A stretch of 64,000 nt of DNA from an uncultured Lachnospiraceae bacterium. GTDB taxonomy: Bacteria > Bacillota > Clostridia > Lachnospirales > Lachnospiraceae. A program made the translations under genes and the position numbers. The stretch spans positions 1 through 64,000 of the forward strand of contig CAMVPR010000004.1 in assembly GCA_947169385.1 (NCBI GenBank). The letters are read 5' to 3'. Positions 40,592 to 49,870 of the stretch are shown here, piece after piece. Under the pieces are notes generated by a model. That model had not been told where the DNA came from and made no database searches. It saw only the letters and a program-made list of their open reading frames with translations. Position 1 is the first letter of the stretch; each line of letters begins with the position of its first letter.

Positions 40592-41239
40592 TTAAGCGGT
40601 TGTAACTGAAGTCTGGTTACCTGACGCAATTGCAGCCTCTGCATTGGTTGCAGCCTCTTCTCTCCATGCCTGGAATCCCTTCTTAACAGCATCAAATGTC
40701 TGCTTGCTAAGATCAGGTAATTCATCGCCCCACGCCTTGGTAGCCTCCTTATATCCCTTCTCAAATGCCTTCTCCATCTCGTCTATCTTGCTAGGATCTC
40801 CACCGGTTAATGCCTTGGCAAAATCAAGCATTCTCTCTGAAGTCTGCTTAACGCCCCAATATCCATCTTCTGATACATCTTCTTGAGCCTGCTTAACTGC
40901 AGCCTCATCGATAGTCATGCCACTATCCTTGAAGTTCTTCCAAAACTCACTCGTAAATACATTAGCAGTTCCATAAGCAGCACCCTGCTTCTCAAACATC
41001 TTAGAAACTAAACTCTGAAGTTGGTTAGCTCTCTCCATCTGATCTGCCTTAAGCTTGTTTACAAGCTCTGTATTAGGAGTATAAGTCTTCCCTGACTTAA
41101 CATCTGTTGTTCCCTTATCATATACAACTGCTGCTTCAGAAGCCTTGGTGGTCTCTTCTGCCTTGACAGGAGCCTTAACTTCCTTAGTATTAACAGGTGT
41201 AGTGACTTGAGAACTGGTATTAATTGAACTAACAGCCAT
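40592..41239 (-). CDS. Conserved-looking hypothetical cytoplasmic protein
   Basis: MAVSSINTSSQVTTPVNTKEVKAPVKAEETTK...; no signal peptide, no recognised domain. Confidence 0.75.
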   Translation of the reverse strand: MAVSSINTSSQVTTPVNTKEVKAPVKAEETTKASEAAVVYDKGTTDVKSGKTYTPNTELVNKLKADQMERANQLQSLVSKMFEKQGAAYGTANVFTSEFWKNFKDSGMTIDEAAVKQAQEDVSEDGYWGVKQTSERMLDFAKALTGGDPSKIDEMEKAFEKGYKEATKAWGDELPDLSKQTFDAVKKGFQAWREEAATNAEAAIASGNQTSVTTA

Positions 41240-41363
41240 AAAATCACCCTCCTTGGTATGTACGCTATGCCTAAAAAGCATAGCAAAATCTTAGACTTTT
41301 CTACACTTAAATTGTATGCTATAATATGGATAATGTCAAGTATAAAGTGAGGTGAACAGCATA

Positions 41364-42077
41364 ATGAGTACACACATTAATGCAGCTAAAGGTGATATAG
41401 CCGAGACCGTATTGATGCCCGGAGACCCATTAAGAGCAAGATACGTTGCAGAGAACTTCCTAGAAGGCGCAACTTGCTACAACGAAGTCAGAGGCATGTA
41501 TGGTTACACCGGCACATACAAGGGTCATAAGATAAGCGTTCAGGGTTCGGGAATGGGTATTCCGTCATTTCTTATCTATGTAACCGAGCTTATCAACGAG
41601 TATGACGTCAAGAACGTCATAAGAATCGGTACTTGCGGTGCAATACGTGAGGATGTCAACATAAGAGATATTCTCTTAGGAGTGTCTGCCAATACCACTT
41701 CTAATATCAATAAGACCAGATTTTTAGGATATGATTACTGTCCTACCGCAGATTTCAATCTTCTTAACACGGCATACAAGAAGGCTGAAGAACTTGGTTT
41801 CTTAGACCATACTCATGTTGGACCTATCTTATCTACAGATGAGTTCTACGGACACGATGAAGGTTTAGAGGCGATGTACGCCAAGTATGGTGTTTTAGGC
41901 GTTGAGATGGAGGCTGCCGGCCTTTATACCGCCGCAGCAGGATTAGGTGCTAAAGCGCTTGCAATTCTTACCGTAAGCGATCATCTGATTACACACGAAC
42001 AGACCTCGAGTGAAGAGCGCGAGAAGACATTTACCGATATGATGAATCTCGCCTTAGAAACTGCAATTGCTATTTGA
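41364..42077 (+). CDS. deoD: Purine-nucleoside phosphorylase, DeoD type
   Basis: [54 protein letters not shown]. Confidence 0.97.
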   Translation: MSTHINAAKGDIAETVLMPGDPLRARYVAENFLEGATCYNEVRGMYGYTGTYKGHKISVQGSGMGIPSFLIYVTELINEYDVKNVIRIGTCGAIREDVNIRDILLGVSANTTSNINKTRFLGYDYCPTADFNLLNTAYKKAEELGFLDHTHVGPILSTDEFYGHDEGLEAMYAKYGVLGVEMEAAGLYTAAAGLGAKALAILTVSDHLITHEQTSSEEREKTFTDMMNLALETAIAI

Positions 42078-42132
42078 TTTCATTTGTTATATAATACTTT
42101 ATTGAAATTTATATTAAAGGAGCATATTTATT

Positions 42133-42372
42133 ATGGCACAACAATCACAATACACATCTAATTCTTTTATTAACATGAGTGAATACTTCAACATTGGCGA
42201 CGAGGTATCTGCTTTACTTCACGCTAACTATGGCGAGACAGGTAAGGGATACAGAGGTGGTTTCGTAACCTACGTTTCTCCTTATTTTATCACTGTAGAT
42301 TTTGACTGCTTCAAGGAGTGTTTTAACTCTATGGAATGGAAAGAAGGCAAGCTCAAGAAAGTAGCTAAATAA
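42133..42372 (+). CDS. Small hypothetical protein
   Basis: 79 aa with upstream AAAGGAG; MAQQSQYTSNSFINMSEYFNIGDEV. Confidence 0.7.
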   Translation: MAQQSQYTSNSFINMSEYFNIGDEVSALLHANYGETGKGYRGGFVTYVSPYFITVDFDCFKECFNSMEWKEGKLKKVAK

Positions 42373-42385
42373 CAATCGGAGGTTT

Positions 42386-43258
42386 ATGTTAATGCCAACC
42401 AAGGATCGTATAATCCAGTTCATAATGTTGCTGTTAGGCTCGGCTGTTGCGGCATTTTCCGTTGAGAAGATATTGGTACCGGTTCAGATACTTGACGGCG
42501 GCGTGGTCGGTATAAGTATTATCATTCATATGCTGGCTAACATCCCTCTTGGTATCCTGACATTTGCACTTAATATGCCTTTTGTTATTATAGGAGCAAG
42601 GAAGATGGGCAAGGGTTTCTTAGTAAGAACCTTAATAGCTATGGCTTTCTTCTCATTGTCAATTCAGGTATTCTCACATCTCGAATATGATGTGACCGAT
42701 GACAGACTGCTTGCAACCGTATTCGGCGGTGTGATATTAGGTCTCGGTGTTGGTATCGTTATCAGAAACGGTGGATGTTTAGACGGTACTGAGTCAGTTG
42801 CAATACTGATTTCAAGAAAGAAGCCAAGTCTTTCTGTTGGTCAGATAGTTCTTATGTTTAACATAATTATCTACCTTTCGGCAGGTCTTTTATTCGGACT
42901 TGACAGGGCGTTATACAGCTTGCTTACATACTTCATCACATCCAAGGTTGTTGACTACATCAACACAGGTTTAGACCAGGGTAAGGCTGTCATGATTATC
43001 ACCGAGCAAGGTAGAAGGATAGCTGATGACATTTACAAGGAACTCGGTCGAACCGTAACCTTCATGAAGGGTGAGGGACTTATCTCTGGTGAGAAGACTG
43101 TTCTATATTGCGTCATCACAAGAATGGAGCTGTCGACAATCAGAACCATCATAGAGCAGGATGATATTCAGGCATTTATGACAATATCTGATGTATCAGA
43201 GATTTTGGGACGCCACATCAAGAGCACATCCGCGATTGAGAAGATAAACCAAGAATAA
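42386..43258 (+). CDS. YitT-family membrane protein (DUF2179 C-terminus)
   Basis: DGGVVGISIIIHMLANIPLGILTFALNMPF, GGVILGLGVGIVIRNGGCLDGTE, C-terminal DUF2179-like region. Confidence 0.95.
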   Translation: MLMPTKDRIIQFIMLLLGSAVAAFSVEKILVPVQILDGGVVGISIIIHMLANIPLGILTFALNMPFVIIGARKMGKGFLVRTLIAMAFFSLSIQVFSHLEYDVTDDRLLATVFGGVILGLGVGIVIRNGGCLDGTESVAILISRKKPSLSVGQIVLMFNIIIYLSAGLLFGLDRALYSLLTYFITSKVVDYINTGLDQGKAVMIITEQGRRIADDIYKELGRTVTFMKGEGLISGEKTVLYCVITRMELSTIRTIIEQDDIQAFMTISDVSEILGRHIKSTSAIEKINQE

Positions 43259-43276
43259 TTAATATGAACATAGTTA

Positions 43277-43306
43277 AAGCTCGGGCTTATCGCCCGAGCT
43301 TTGTTA
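43277..43306 (+). terminator. Rho-independent terminator
   Basis: AAAGCTCGGGCTTATCGCCCGAGCTTTGTT. Confidence 0.85.
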
Positions 43307-43331
43307 TTTATGTTAACTATCAACATGTGAA

Positions 43332-44459
43332 TTAATTATATAAGAATCTACTTTTATCCGTGTTAAGGCCTTTAGCAAGGTTATCAAGATCTGTGTCAGA
43401 AAGCGACTTCGATAAGATATGAACCTCATACTTTCTTTCCATCCACTTAGGTATGATTTTAGACCATTCACTCTCTTTTACAGCATTTTCATCAATTGTA
43501 ACTTTATTCAGGCTTTCAGGAAGTGTAATCTTAGATAAATACTTACAAACAAGCGGTGACGACTCATACGAACCATATATACTATCATCAACATCATTAT
43601 CTGACTTGTTCGTATAAGTAACAGCTGATAAAGGAAATGTCTCACATCCTTCTGCAACAGTAAGCAAATATCGATTGCTTGGAACTCTGATTATAGTCTT
43701 TTTGTCCTTAGAATATACAACTCCGTCAATCGACGTATAGTTCTCATCAGAATCACTTACTATAATATTACGAGCTCTAATAACATTAAATGTATTAATA
43801 TCTGTCACAGGAGTATTAAACTCAACAGTTTTTGCCACAAGCGTTTCTGACAATTCCTGACTATTACCTGATAATTTAAAATCACCCGGCAATGTAACTT
43901 TAACCTTTTCACCGGCTAAATTCGCGTCAAATGCCTCAAGTCCAATCTTTTTGGTATTAGGGCTTAATTTAAATTCTAGTGCTCTTGAACCTGCAAATGC
44001 CTGATCTCCTATACTTACCAAACTGTCAGGAAAACTAAAACACTCATCCTCAAAATAACTTCCGTAAAATGCCATTGTTCCTATAGCCGTTAGCTTATTA
44101 TGAAAATTCACGCTTCCTAAATTAGGACACCATCCAAACGCGTAATTAGGAATCTTGGTCATAGTCTTAGGTATCGTAACACTCTCTAAATACTCACACT
44201 CTGCAAAAGCTCTTTCAGGAATTGATTTAACTCCGTTTTTAATAACAATTTTCTTAATCTTCAATTTCTTAGATTTTGACGGTATCTGTGACTTCTTCAT
44301 AGCACCCTTACCACTAACCGTGTAAGTACCATTCTTAAGCTTAGTTTTAACCGCCGCCGAAGCATCAACACTACAAAAGCACATCATTAATGTCAGCAAA
44401 ATGAAAGATGAACACAATATAGTTGCCAATTTCTTATACGTTTTACTCATAACAAACAT
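43332..44459 (-). CDS. Secreted leucine-rich-repeat (BspA/LRR_5) protein
   Basis: Signal peptide; KSIPERAFAECEYLESVTIPKTMTKIPNYAFGWCPNLGSVNF...IGTMAFYGS. Confidence 0.9.
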   Translation of the reverse strand: MFVMSKTYKKLATILCSSFILLTLMMCFCSVDASAAVKTKLKNGTYTVSGKGAMKKSQIPSKSKKLKIKKIVIKNGVKSIPERAFAECEYLESVTIPKTMTKIPNYAFGWCPNLGSVNFHNKLTAIGTMAFYGSYFEDECFSFPDSLVSIGDQAFAGSRALEFKLSPNTKKIGLEAFDANLAGEKVKVTLPGDFKLSGNSQELSETLVAKTVEFNTPVTDINTFNVIRARNIIVSDSDENYTSIDGVVYSKDKKTIIRVPSNRYLLTVAEGCETFPLSAVTYTNKSDNDVDDSIYGSYESSPLVCKYLSKITLPESLNKVTIDENAVKESEWSKIIPKWMERKYEVHILSKSLSDTDLDNLAKGLNTDKSRFLYN

Positions 44460-44591
44460 CCTCCTAACTTACAAGTAAATAATCACTGATGACACAGCAA
44501 CATTAAAATATAATTAATATAATTTATATATAATCTTTCATTGTGAGAAAACTGTGAATACTTATATGTTCCCGAAGAATTATATCTTATG

Positions 44592-44624
44592 TAAAAGCTC
44601 GAGTTAAACACCCGAGCTTTGTTT
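44592..44624 (-). terminator. Terminator downstream of AAA ATPase gene
   Basis: Minus strand AAAGCTCGGGTGTTTAACTCGAGCTTTTACAT. Confidence 0.7.
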
Positions 44625-45666
44625 ATATCTCCTGATAGTGTTCTATATATTCTTTAAACCTTGGGAGAATCAAAGAGATTTCGCCATACTTGGGTACATC
44701 TACAATACCCTTCTTGATTAATCTGTCCCTATACACAGAGAATTTATTAGATGGCATATCAAGTCGATCTCTTAATTCCTTTACAGTAGTTCTTTGTTGC
44801 TTTGCTATCTCACGTACTACCACCCTGTCATTATCAGACATTTCCGACCATATCTTATCATAAGAATACTCCTTAAGCATATAATCAAACTGTGGTAAAA
44901 TATCCTCGATTTCTTTCTCCTTATTATCCCATTTCAGATATCCCAATATCTGAAACGCATACGAGTATCCATCGACTATATCAGCCATAGCATATGCCTC
45001 TTCGTCATTTATCTCAAATGTATTCTTATATTCCTCGGCAACCAAAATCCTGTCAAGCGGCTTCAAATGTATCTTAGGTGCGCGATATAAAAATGTAAGT
45101 GTTTTCTCGTTCTGTAATTCATAGATATTCTCATATAATCCCGTCATCAAAAAGAAAATTGGATAATTCTGCCTAATCCAAAGCTGATATAAACTCGCAA
45201 ATCTTTGAACATATTCATTATTGACAACTTCGTCTATCGCAATCAAAAGTCTTTTGCCATTGTCAGCCAACACCTTAAACATGCGCTCTAATATTATCTC
45301 TTCATTGGCCGCCGGAACTTCATTGTTAAACCCTACATTTACGCCAAATGCATTAATACTTATATCAGCTTTAATAAACATCTTATTCAATACCTTGTTA
45401 TTAGCCAAATGAGATATTAACGAACTTATCATATTATTATCGGGAATCAAATCTACAACTATCCAATCTTCCCTTTTAAAATAATCTGTCAGTTCTGTTA
45501 AAAAAACAGTTTTGCCTGAACCCCTGACCCCGGTAATCATATAGCACATTGTTGGAGGATATACGGAATTAAAGTTGTCAACTACATTTCTATAGTCTGT
45601 AATTCTTGACACATAACATTGTGGTTTCTGTCCAAACGCAACCAAAAATGGGTTTACTTTATACAT
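44623..45666 (-). CDS. AAA-family ATPase (archaeal-ATPase/STAND-like) with C-terminal winged-helix-like region
   Basis: MITGVRGSGKTVFLTELTDYF (Walker A), LLIAIDEVVN (Walker B), C-terminal VVREIAKQQRTTVKELRDRLDMPSNKFSVYRDRLIKKGIVD. Confidence 0.88.
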   Translation of the reverse strand: MYKVNPFLVAFGQKPQCYVSRITDYRNVVDNFNSVYPPTMCYMITGVRGSGKTVFLTELTDYFKREDWIVVDLIPDNNMISSLISHLANNKVLNKMFIKADISINAFGVNVGFNNEVPAANEEIILERMFKVLADNGKRLLIAIDEVVNNEYVQRFASLYQLWIRQNYPIFFLMTGLYENIYELQNEKTLTFLYRAPKIHLKPLDRILVAEEYKNTFEINDEEAYAMADIVDGYSYAFQILGYLKWDNKEKEIEDILPQFDYMLKEYSYDKIWSEMSDNDRVVVREIAKQQRTTVKELRDRLDMPSNKFSVYRDRLIKKGIVDVPKYGEISLILPRFKEYIEHYQEI

Positions 45667-45716
45667 AATCTCAGCCCCCTTATCCACATTTCAACTCTAG
45701 CATATACGCAAACTTG

Positions 45717-45801
45717 TTTTTATAACTGTTTTATAACTTTGAATTTCTTTTATAACTGTTTTATAACTTCAATATAATTTTATAACTATTTTATAACTTT
45801 T
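45717..45801. repeat. Iteron-like array: three 30-bp-period units, each with two TTTTATAACT boxes 11 bp apart
   Basis: TATAAC at 45721, 45732, 45751, 45762, 45781, 45792 (spacing 11/19/11/19/11). Confidence 0.9.
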
Positions 45802-45823
45802 GCAATACATATTTTTTATATAA

Positions 45824-45856
45824 ACAAAGCTCGGGCAATCGCCCGAGCTGTTACAT
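45824..45856 (-). terminator. ldh terminator
   Basis: Minus strand AGCTCGGGCGATTGCCCGAGCTTTGTTTA. Confidence 0.85.
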
Positions 45857-45869
45857 CCAACATCATATA

Positions 45870-46850
45870 TTACAATTCCAACTCTCCTGCAATCTTCTTG
45901 AGCTGCTCTGCAGATTCCTTAAGCTTAGCAATCTCGTCTTCGTCAAGAGAGATAGGTATCTTCTCTTCTACACCGTTCTCACCAACTATGGCAGGCATAC
46001 TTAGAGAGATTCCGTAGATGCCGTACTCACCCTTCATAGTACTTGACACAGGAAGGATAGCCTTCTCATCACCAATAATAGCGGCACATATACGTCTTAC
46101 CGCCATCGCGATTCCGTAATAAGTAGCGTGCTTCTTCTCTATAATCTCGTAGGCACTGTTCTTAACCATCTCCTGGATATTCGCCTCAGATTCCTCATGA
46201 TTAAAATGTCCTCTCATCTCACAGAAGGTTGAAAGCGGAACTCCCGAAACAGTAGCTGAACTCCATGCAGCTAGCTCGCTGTCTCCATGCTCACCGATGA
46301 TAAACGCATGAACCGAACGGCTGTCAACATTTAAGTGATCACCAAGTCTGCTCTTAAGTCTCGCTGTATCAAGAACTGTACCCGAACCGATGACTCTGTT
46401 CTCAGGGAAGCCTGAGAGCTTCTGAGCAACATACGTAAGAATATCAACCGGATTGGAAACCACAAGGATAACACCCTCACAATTACGACTCTTAATCTCA
46501 GGAATAATGTTCTTAAATATGCCAACGTTCTTCTTAACAAGATCAAGTCTTGTCTCACCCGGCTTCTGAGCAGCACCTGCAGTAATAACTATAACTGCGG
46601 CATCAACAATGTCATCATATGTTCCCGCATATATCTTCATAGGCTTAACAAAAGGAACACCATGACTGATATCAATCGCCTCACCGTCAGCCTTGTTATG
46701 GTCTGCATCGATAAGCACAATCTCAGAAAACATTCCTGATTCCATAAGTGCAAATGCAGCAGACGAACCAACAAAACCACATCCGATGACTGCCACCTTC
46801 TGCACATCAACATTTCTCTCGTTCTTAGAACTATCATAAATCTTATCCAC
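45870..46850 (-). CDS. ldh: L-lactate dehydrogenase
   Basis: VAVIGCGFVGSSAAFALM, ITAGAAQKPGETRLDL, SNPVDILTYV, GSGTVLDTARL, IGEHGDSE. Confidence 0.95.
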   Translation of the reverse strand: MDKIYDSSKNERNVDVQKVAVIGCGFVGSSAAFALMESGMFSEIVLIDADHNKADGEAIDISHGVPFVKPMKIYAGTYDDIVDAAVIVITAGAAQKPGETRLDLVKKNVGIFKNIIPEIKSRNCEGVILVVSNPVDILTYVAQKLSGFPENRVIGSGTVLDTARLKSRLGDHLNVDSRSVHAFIIGEHGDSELAAWSSATVSGVPLSTFCEMRGHFNHEESEANIQEMVKNSAYEIIEKKHATYYGIAMAVRRICAAIIGDEKAILPVSSTMKGEYGIYGISLSMPAIVGENGVEEKIPISLDEDEIAKLKESAEQLKKIAGELEL

Positions 46851-46910
46851 TGTATACCTCCTATCATTATGAGAATTATTAGTAACTAACTTCGATTATA
46901 TCACTATATA

Positions 46911-47684
46911 TTATAATTTACCACCTATGTAACCTAAAATATCAGCTCTGGTAGCTGATTTAAGAATGTATCCGTCAGGCTTCAGTTCCATAACTCTGGA
47001 CACCGCTTCCTTAGTTCCGTTACCTGTCAAAAATATAACAGGTATATCCTTGGTAGCCGAATCTTGCCTTAACATCTGAAGAACCTGAGGTCCATCTACA
47101 ACAGGCATCTCATAATCTAAGAGAATAAGATCTACCTTATCATCTTCCGGAACCTTAAGAAGAAAGCTGATAGCCTGCATTCCCGCCGTCACCACGTCAA
47201 CCTTATACTTATCTTTTATCCATTCTCTAACCATCTTAGCGTATGAAGGATCATCATCCACTATAAGAATACGTTTCTTCCTGTCCGAATCATCAACTGT
47301 ATTATTCATAGCATTCTCGACAACAGCACCAAACTTCTCCATATCGATAGGTCTGTTAATCCAATCGAAATACTTAATATTCGGAACTAACTTCTGAATA
47401 TCTGTGTGAAACTTTATCTCTCCGATTACAAGCATATTCTTGCCGGCTTCTTTAACAGTTTCACAGATATGATTGAGATTAATGATTTTGGCCTTATCAT
47501 CCAATATATCACTCGGAATATACAAAACATAAAGTGAAACTCCCGGTGCAACTATCTTAACTCTGTCAAAATCATTGACAATTGAAGACACATTGTACCC
47601 CAACTCTGTAAGTTTCTTCTCTATTCCTTTGATAACCACACTGTTTTGAAACATGACAGTAACAATACTCTTAGATTCTCCCAT
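46911..47684 (-). CDS. Receiver-domain protein (N-terminal degenerate region plus C-terminal REC)
   Basis: ILIVDDDPSYAKMVREW...LILLDYEMPVVDG...PVIFLTGNG. Confidence 0.88.
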   Translation of the reverse strand: MGESKSIVTVMFQNSVVIKGIEKKLTELGYNVSSIVNDFDRVKIVAPGVSLYVLYIPSDILDDKAKIINLNHICETVKEAGKNMLVIGEIKFHTDIQKLVPNIKYFDWINRPIDMEKFGAVVENAMNNTVDDSDRKKRILIVDDDPSYAKMVREWIKDKYKVDVVTAGMQAISFLLKVPEDDKVDLILLDYEMPVVDGPQVLQMLRQDSATKDIPVIFLTGNGTKEAVSRVMELKPDGYILKSATRADILGYIGGKL

Positions 47685-47701
47685 TATAATACCCTCCCAA
47701 A

Positions 47702-49018
47702 TTATATATTCTCAGTAATATAATCAACCTTAACCATCTTACTGAATTCATTCTCGTTCCACAAGGAGAGAACTCGCTCTATAACGCTATCTGTGTCGTC
47801 ATCTGCAAAATCCGGCAAAAGCATAAAGAAGCATCTTTCTTTGGTAAGCATAATTATATCGCATCTCCTGAGATTGCGCTTAAACACCTCTCCAAACTCG
47901 TAAACAGCATCTTCAACATCATCCTCATTGACAGGACTAAGTGAGAATAACGCCTTAACGGCGTGTCTCTTATTCCTTGCAATCATACGAACTATGTAGC
48001 GATAGCTTGACGTAAATGCATCCTGACCTAAAAGCATCGCTCCCTGCTTAACGCCTCTCTCCTCAACCAGGTAAGTCAATCTCGCCATCTGATCCTTGAT
48101 ATCAAACTCTCCGTCAAATGTTACTGTCTCTCCATATATATCATACCCATGCTTGCCGTTCTGCTTAACCTTATATAGTACACCGTCGGCGTATTGGAAC
48201 AACGTCTTATAGTCCCTTCCATACTCCGGAACAAATACAACTCCGACCGATATACCAATCGGTATATTGAAGTCCTTACCCATCAACGCCTCGCACCTGG
48301 CACAGAACTGCTTGTTAAGTCTTGTAACAATCGACTCAACCGCACTCTTCTCCAGAAGATTAGGAAAATAGCCCATGAACTCGTCTCCACCAATCCTTGA
48401 AACAACGTCATCATCTCTGATATTACGCTTAACAATCTCGGCAAAATCAACCAAGACCCTGTCTCCCATATCATGGCCATACAAATCATTAACAAGCTTA
48501 AAATTATCAAGATCGATCACCATCATAGCACCGTCATACTCACGTATATACCTTGTAATCTTAGCTGTTCCACTCGACTTATTAAGAAAGCCCGTAAGTT
48601 TATCAAGAGAAGCCTCCTCAGTCAGGCTCTTAATCCTGTTGGAATTGTCAATAACATTGGCAATACGCCCAAGAAGGATATTCTTGTTAATAGGTTTATG
48701 AACGAAATCCGAAGCACCCTCCGATAATCCTCGTCTCTCAATCTCGCTGTCTCCCTCTCCTGTTAAGAAAATGACAGGAGTACGCTTAAGACATAGTTCA
48801 TCCTCAACCTCTCTCAATTGACGGAATGTCTCAAATCCATCCATATCCGGCATAAGTACATCCAAAAGAACAAGATCCGGAGTATTCCTATGCATAAACT
48901 TAATCAAATCCTTACCTGAACGAAGGCATGAAACCTTCATTCCTTCAGAAGTCAAAATCTCTCTTGCATTTGTAAGGCTGAGCGCCTCATCATCTACTAC
49001 AACTATCCAACTATTCAT
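47702..49018 (-). CDS. REC-GGDEF response regulator diguanylate cyclase
   Basis: IVVVDDEALSL...LVLLDVLMPDMDG; SRIGGDEFMGYF. Confidence 0.94.
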   Translation of the reverse strand: MNSWIVVVDDEALSLTNAREILTSEGMKVSCLRSGKDLIKFMHRNTPDLVLLDVLMPDMDGFETFRQLREVEDELCLKRTPVIFLTGEGDSEIERRGLSEGASDFVHKPINKNILLGRIANVIDNSNRIKSLTEEASLDKLTGFLNKSSGTAKITRYIREYDGAMMVIDLDNFKLVNDLYGHDMGDRVLVDFAEIVKRNIRDDDVVSRIGGDEFMGYFPNLLEKSAVESIVTRLNKQFCARCEALMGKDFNIPIGISVGVVFVPEYGRDYKTLFQYADGVLYKVKQNGKHGYDIYGETVTFDGEFDIKDQMARLTYLVEERGVKQGAMLLGQDAFTSSYRYIVRMIARNKRHAVKALFSLSPVNEDDVEDAVYEFGEVFKRNLRRCDIIMLTKERCFFMLLPDFADDDTDSVIERVLSLWNENEFSKMVKVDYITENI

Positions 49019-49021
49019 ATA

Positions 49022-49846
49022 TCAATCATCCTCGTCATTGTTAATATCCCCGGTTCCGATGATAGTTACATCAGTCCCAAACCAATCAGTAGAAATCTTC
49101 TCTAAAGTTCCGTCATTTCTCATCTCGTGAAGTGTACCGACAACCTTGTCACACAAGGCATTGTCGCCCTTCCTAAAGGCAATCGCCAACTCTTCCTTCT
49201 CTAAGACGTCCGGAAGAACATAATAATCTTTAGAATGTTCAGAAATATAATAATATATAAATATCGAGTCGATAAAAACGGCATCCAACTCGCCATTACC
49301 CATCATGTCAAGAAGCTTGGTATTGCTTGAATTCTTAACGACTGTAATGTTATCATATATCTCTGATTTGGCTAAAGCACCCTCAACGGTTGATCCGGAT
49401 TGAACTCCTATTGTTGCACCCCTAAGATCCTTCATCGACTTATACTTAGCGTTGTCTTTAACAACAAACAGAAGCTCATTCAGAAGATAAGAGTCAGATA
49501 CAAGCATACTCTCTCGTCTCTCGTTATCTACGGACATCCCGTTCCATATGCAGTCAATCTCGCCTTCACCTAATAACCGTTCTTTCTCGTCCCACGCTAT
49601 CGGTTTAAGTTCAAGCCCAATATTAAGCCTCTTACACACTTCTTTCGCAAGATCTATGTCAAAACCAACCAGCTCACCGGATTCATCGCGAAATCCCATA
49701 GGCGGATACTCTTCATCCAACCCCAGGACAAGCTTGCCCTTTTCTTTAATCTTATTGTATGATTCATCCGTCTTCACTTCACCACAACCAAAAAGTAGCA
49801 AGACAAGAGATAAAACCACAATACTCACAGTTACTCTATTATTCAT
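49022..49846 (-). CDS. Solute-binding lipoprotein (amino-acid-type periplasmic binding protein)
   Basis: LLLFGCGE lipobox; KLVLGLDEEYPPMGFRDESGELVGFDIDLAKEVCKRL; no ABC permease/ATPase beside it. Confidence 0.9.
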   Translation of the reverse strand: MNNRVTVSIVVLSLVLLLFGCGEVKTDESYNKIKEKGKLVLGLDEEYPPMGFRDESGELVGFDIDLAKEVCKRLNIGLELKPIAWDEKERLLGEGEIDCIWNGMSVDNERRESMLVSDSYLLNELLFVVKDNAKYKSMKDLRGATIGVQSGSTVEGALAKSEIYDNITVVKNSSNTKLLDMMGNGELDAVFIDSIFIYYYISEHSKDYYVLPDVLEKEELAIAFRKGDNALCDKVVGTLHEMRNDGTLEKISTDWFGTDVTIIGTGDINNDEDD

Positions 49847-49870
49847 AATTACATCCTTAATGTTATCACA

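Noticed and set aside
45717-45801. CRISPR-like array
   Set aside because: Only three 30-bp units with the non-repeat part itself AT-rich and about 8 bp long; no spacers and no cas genes. Better explained as binding-site iterons.
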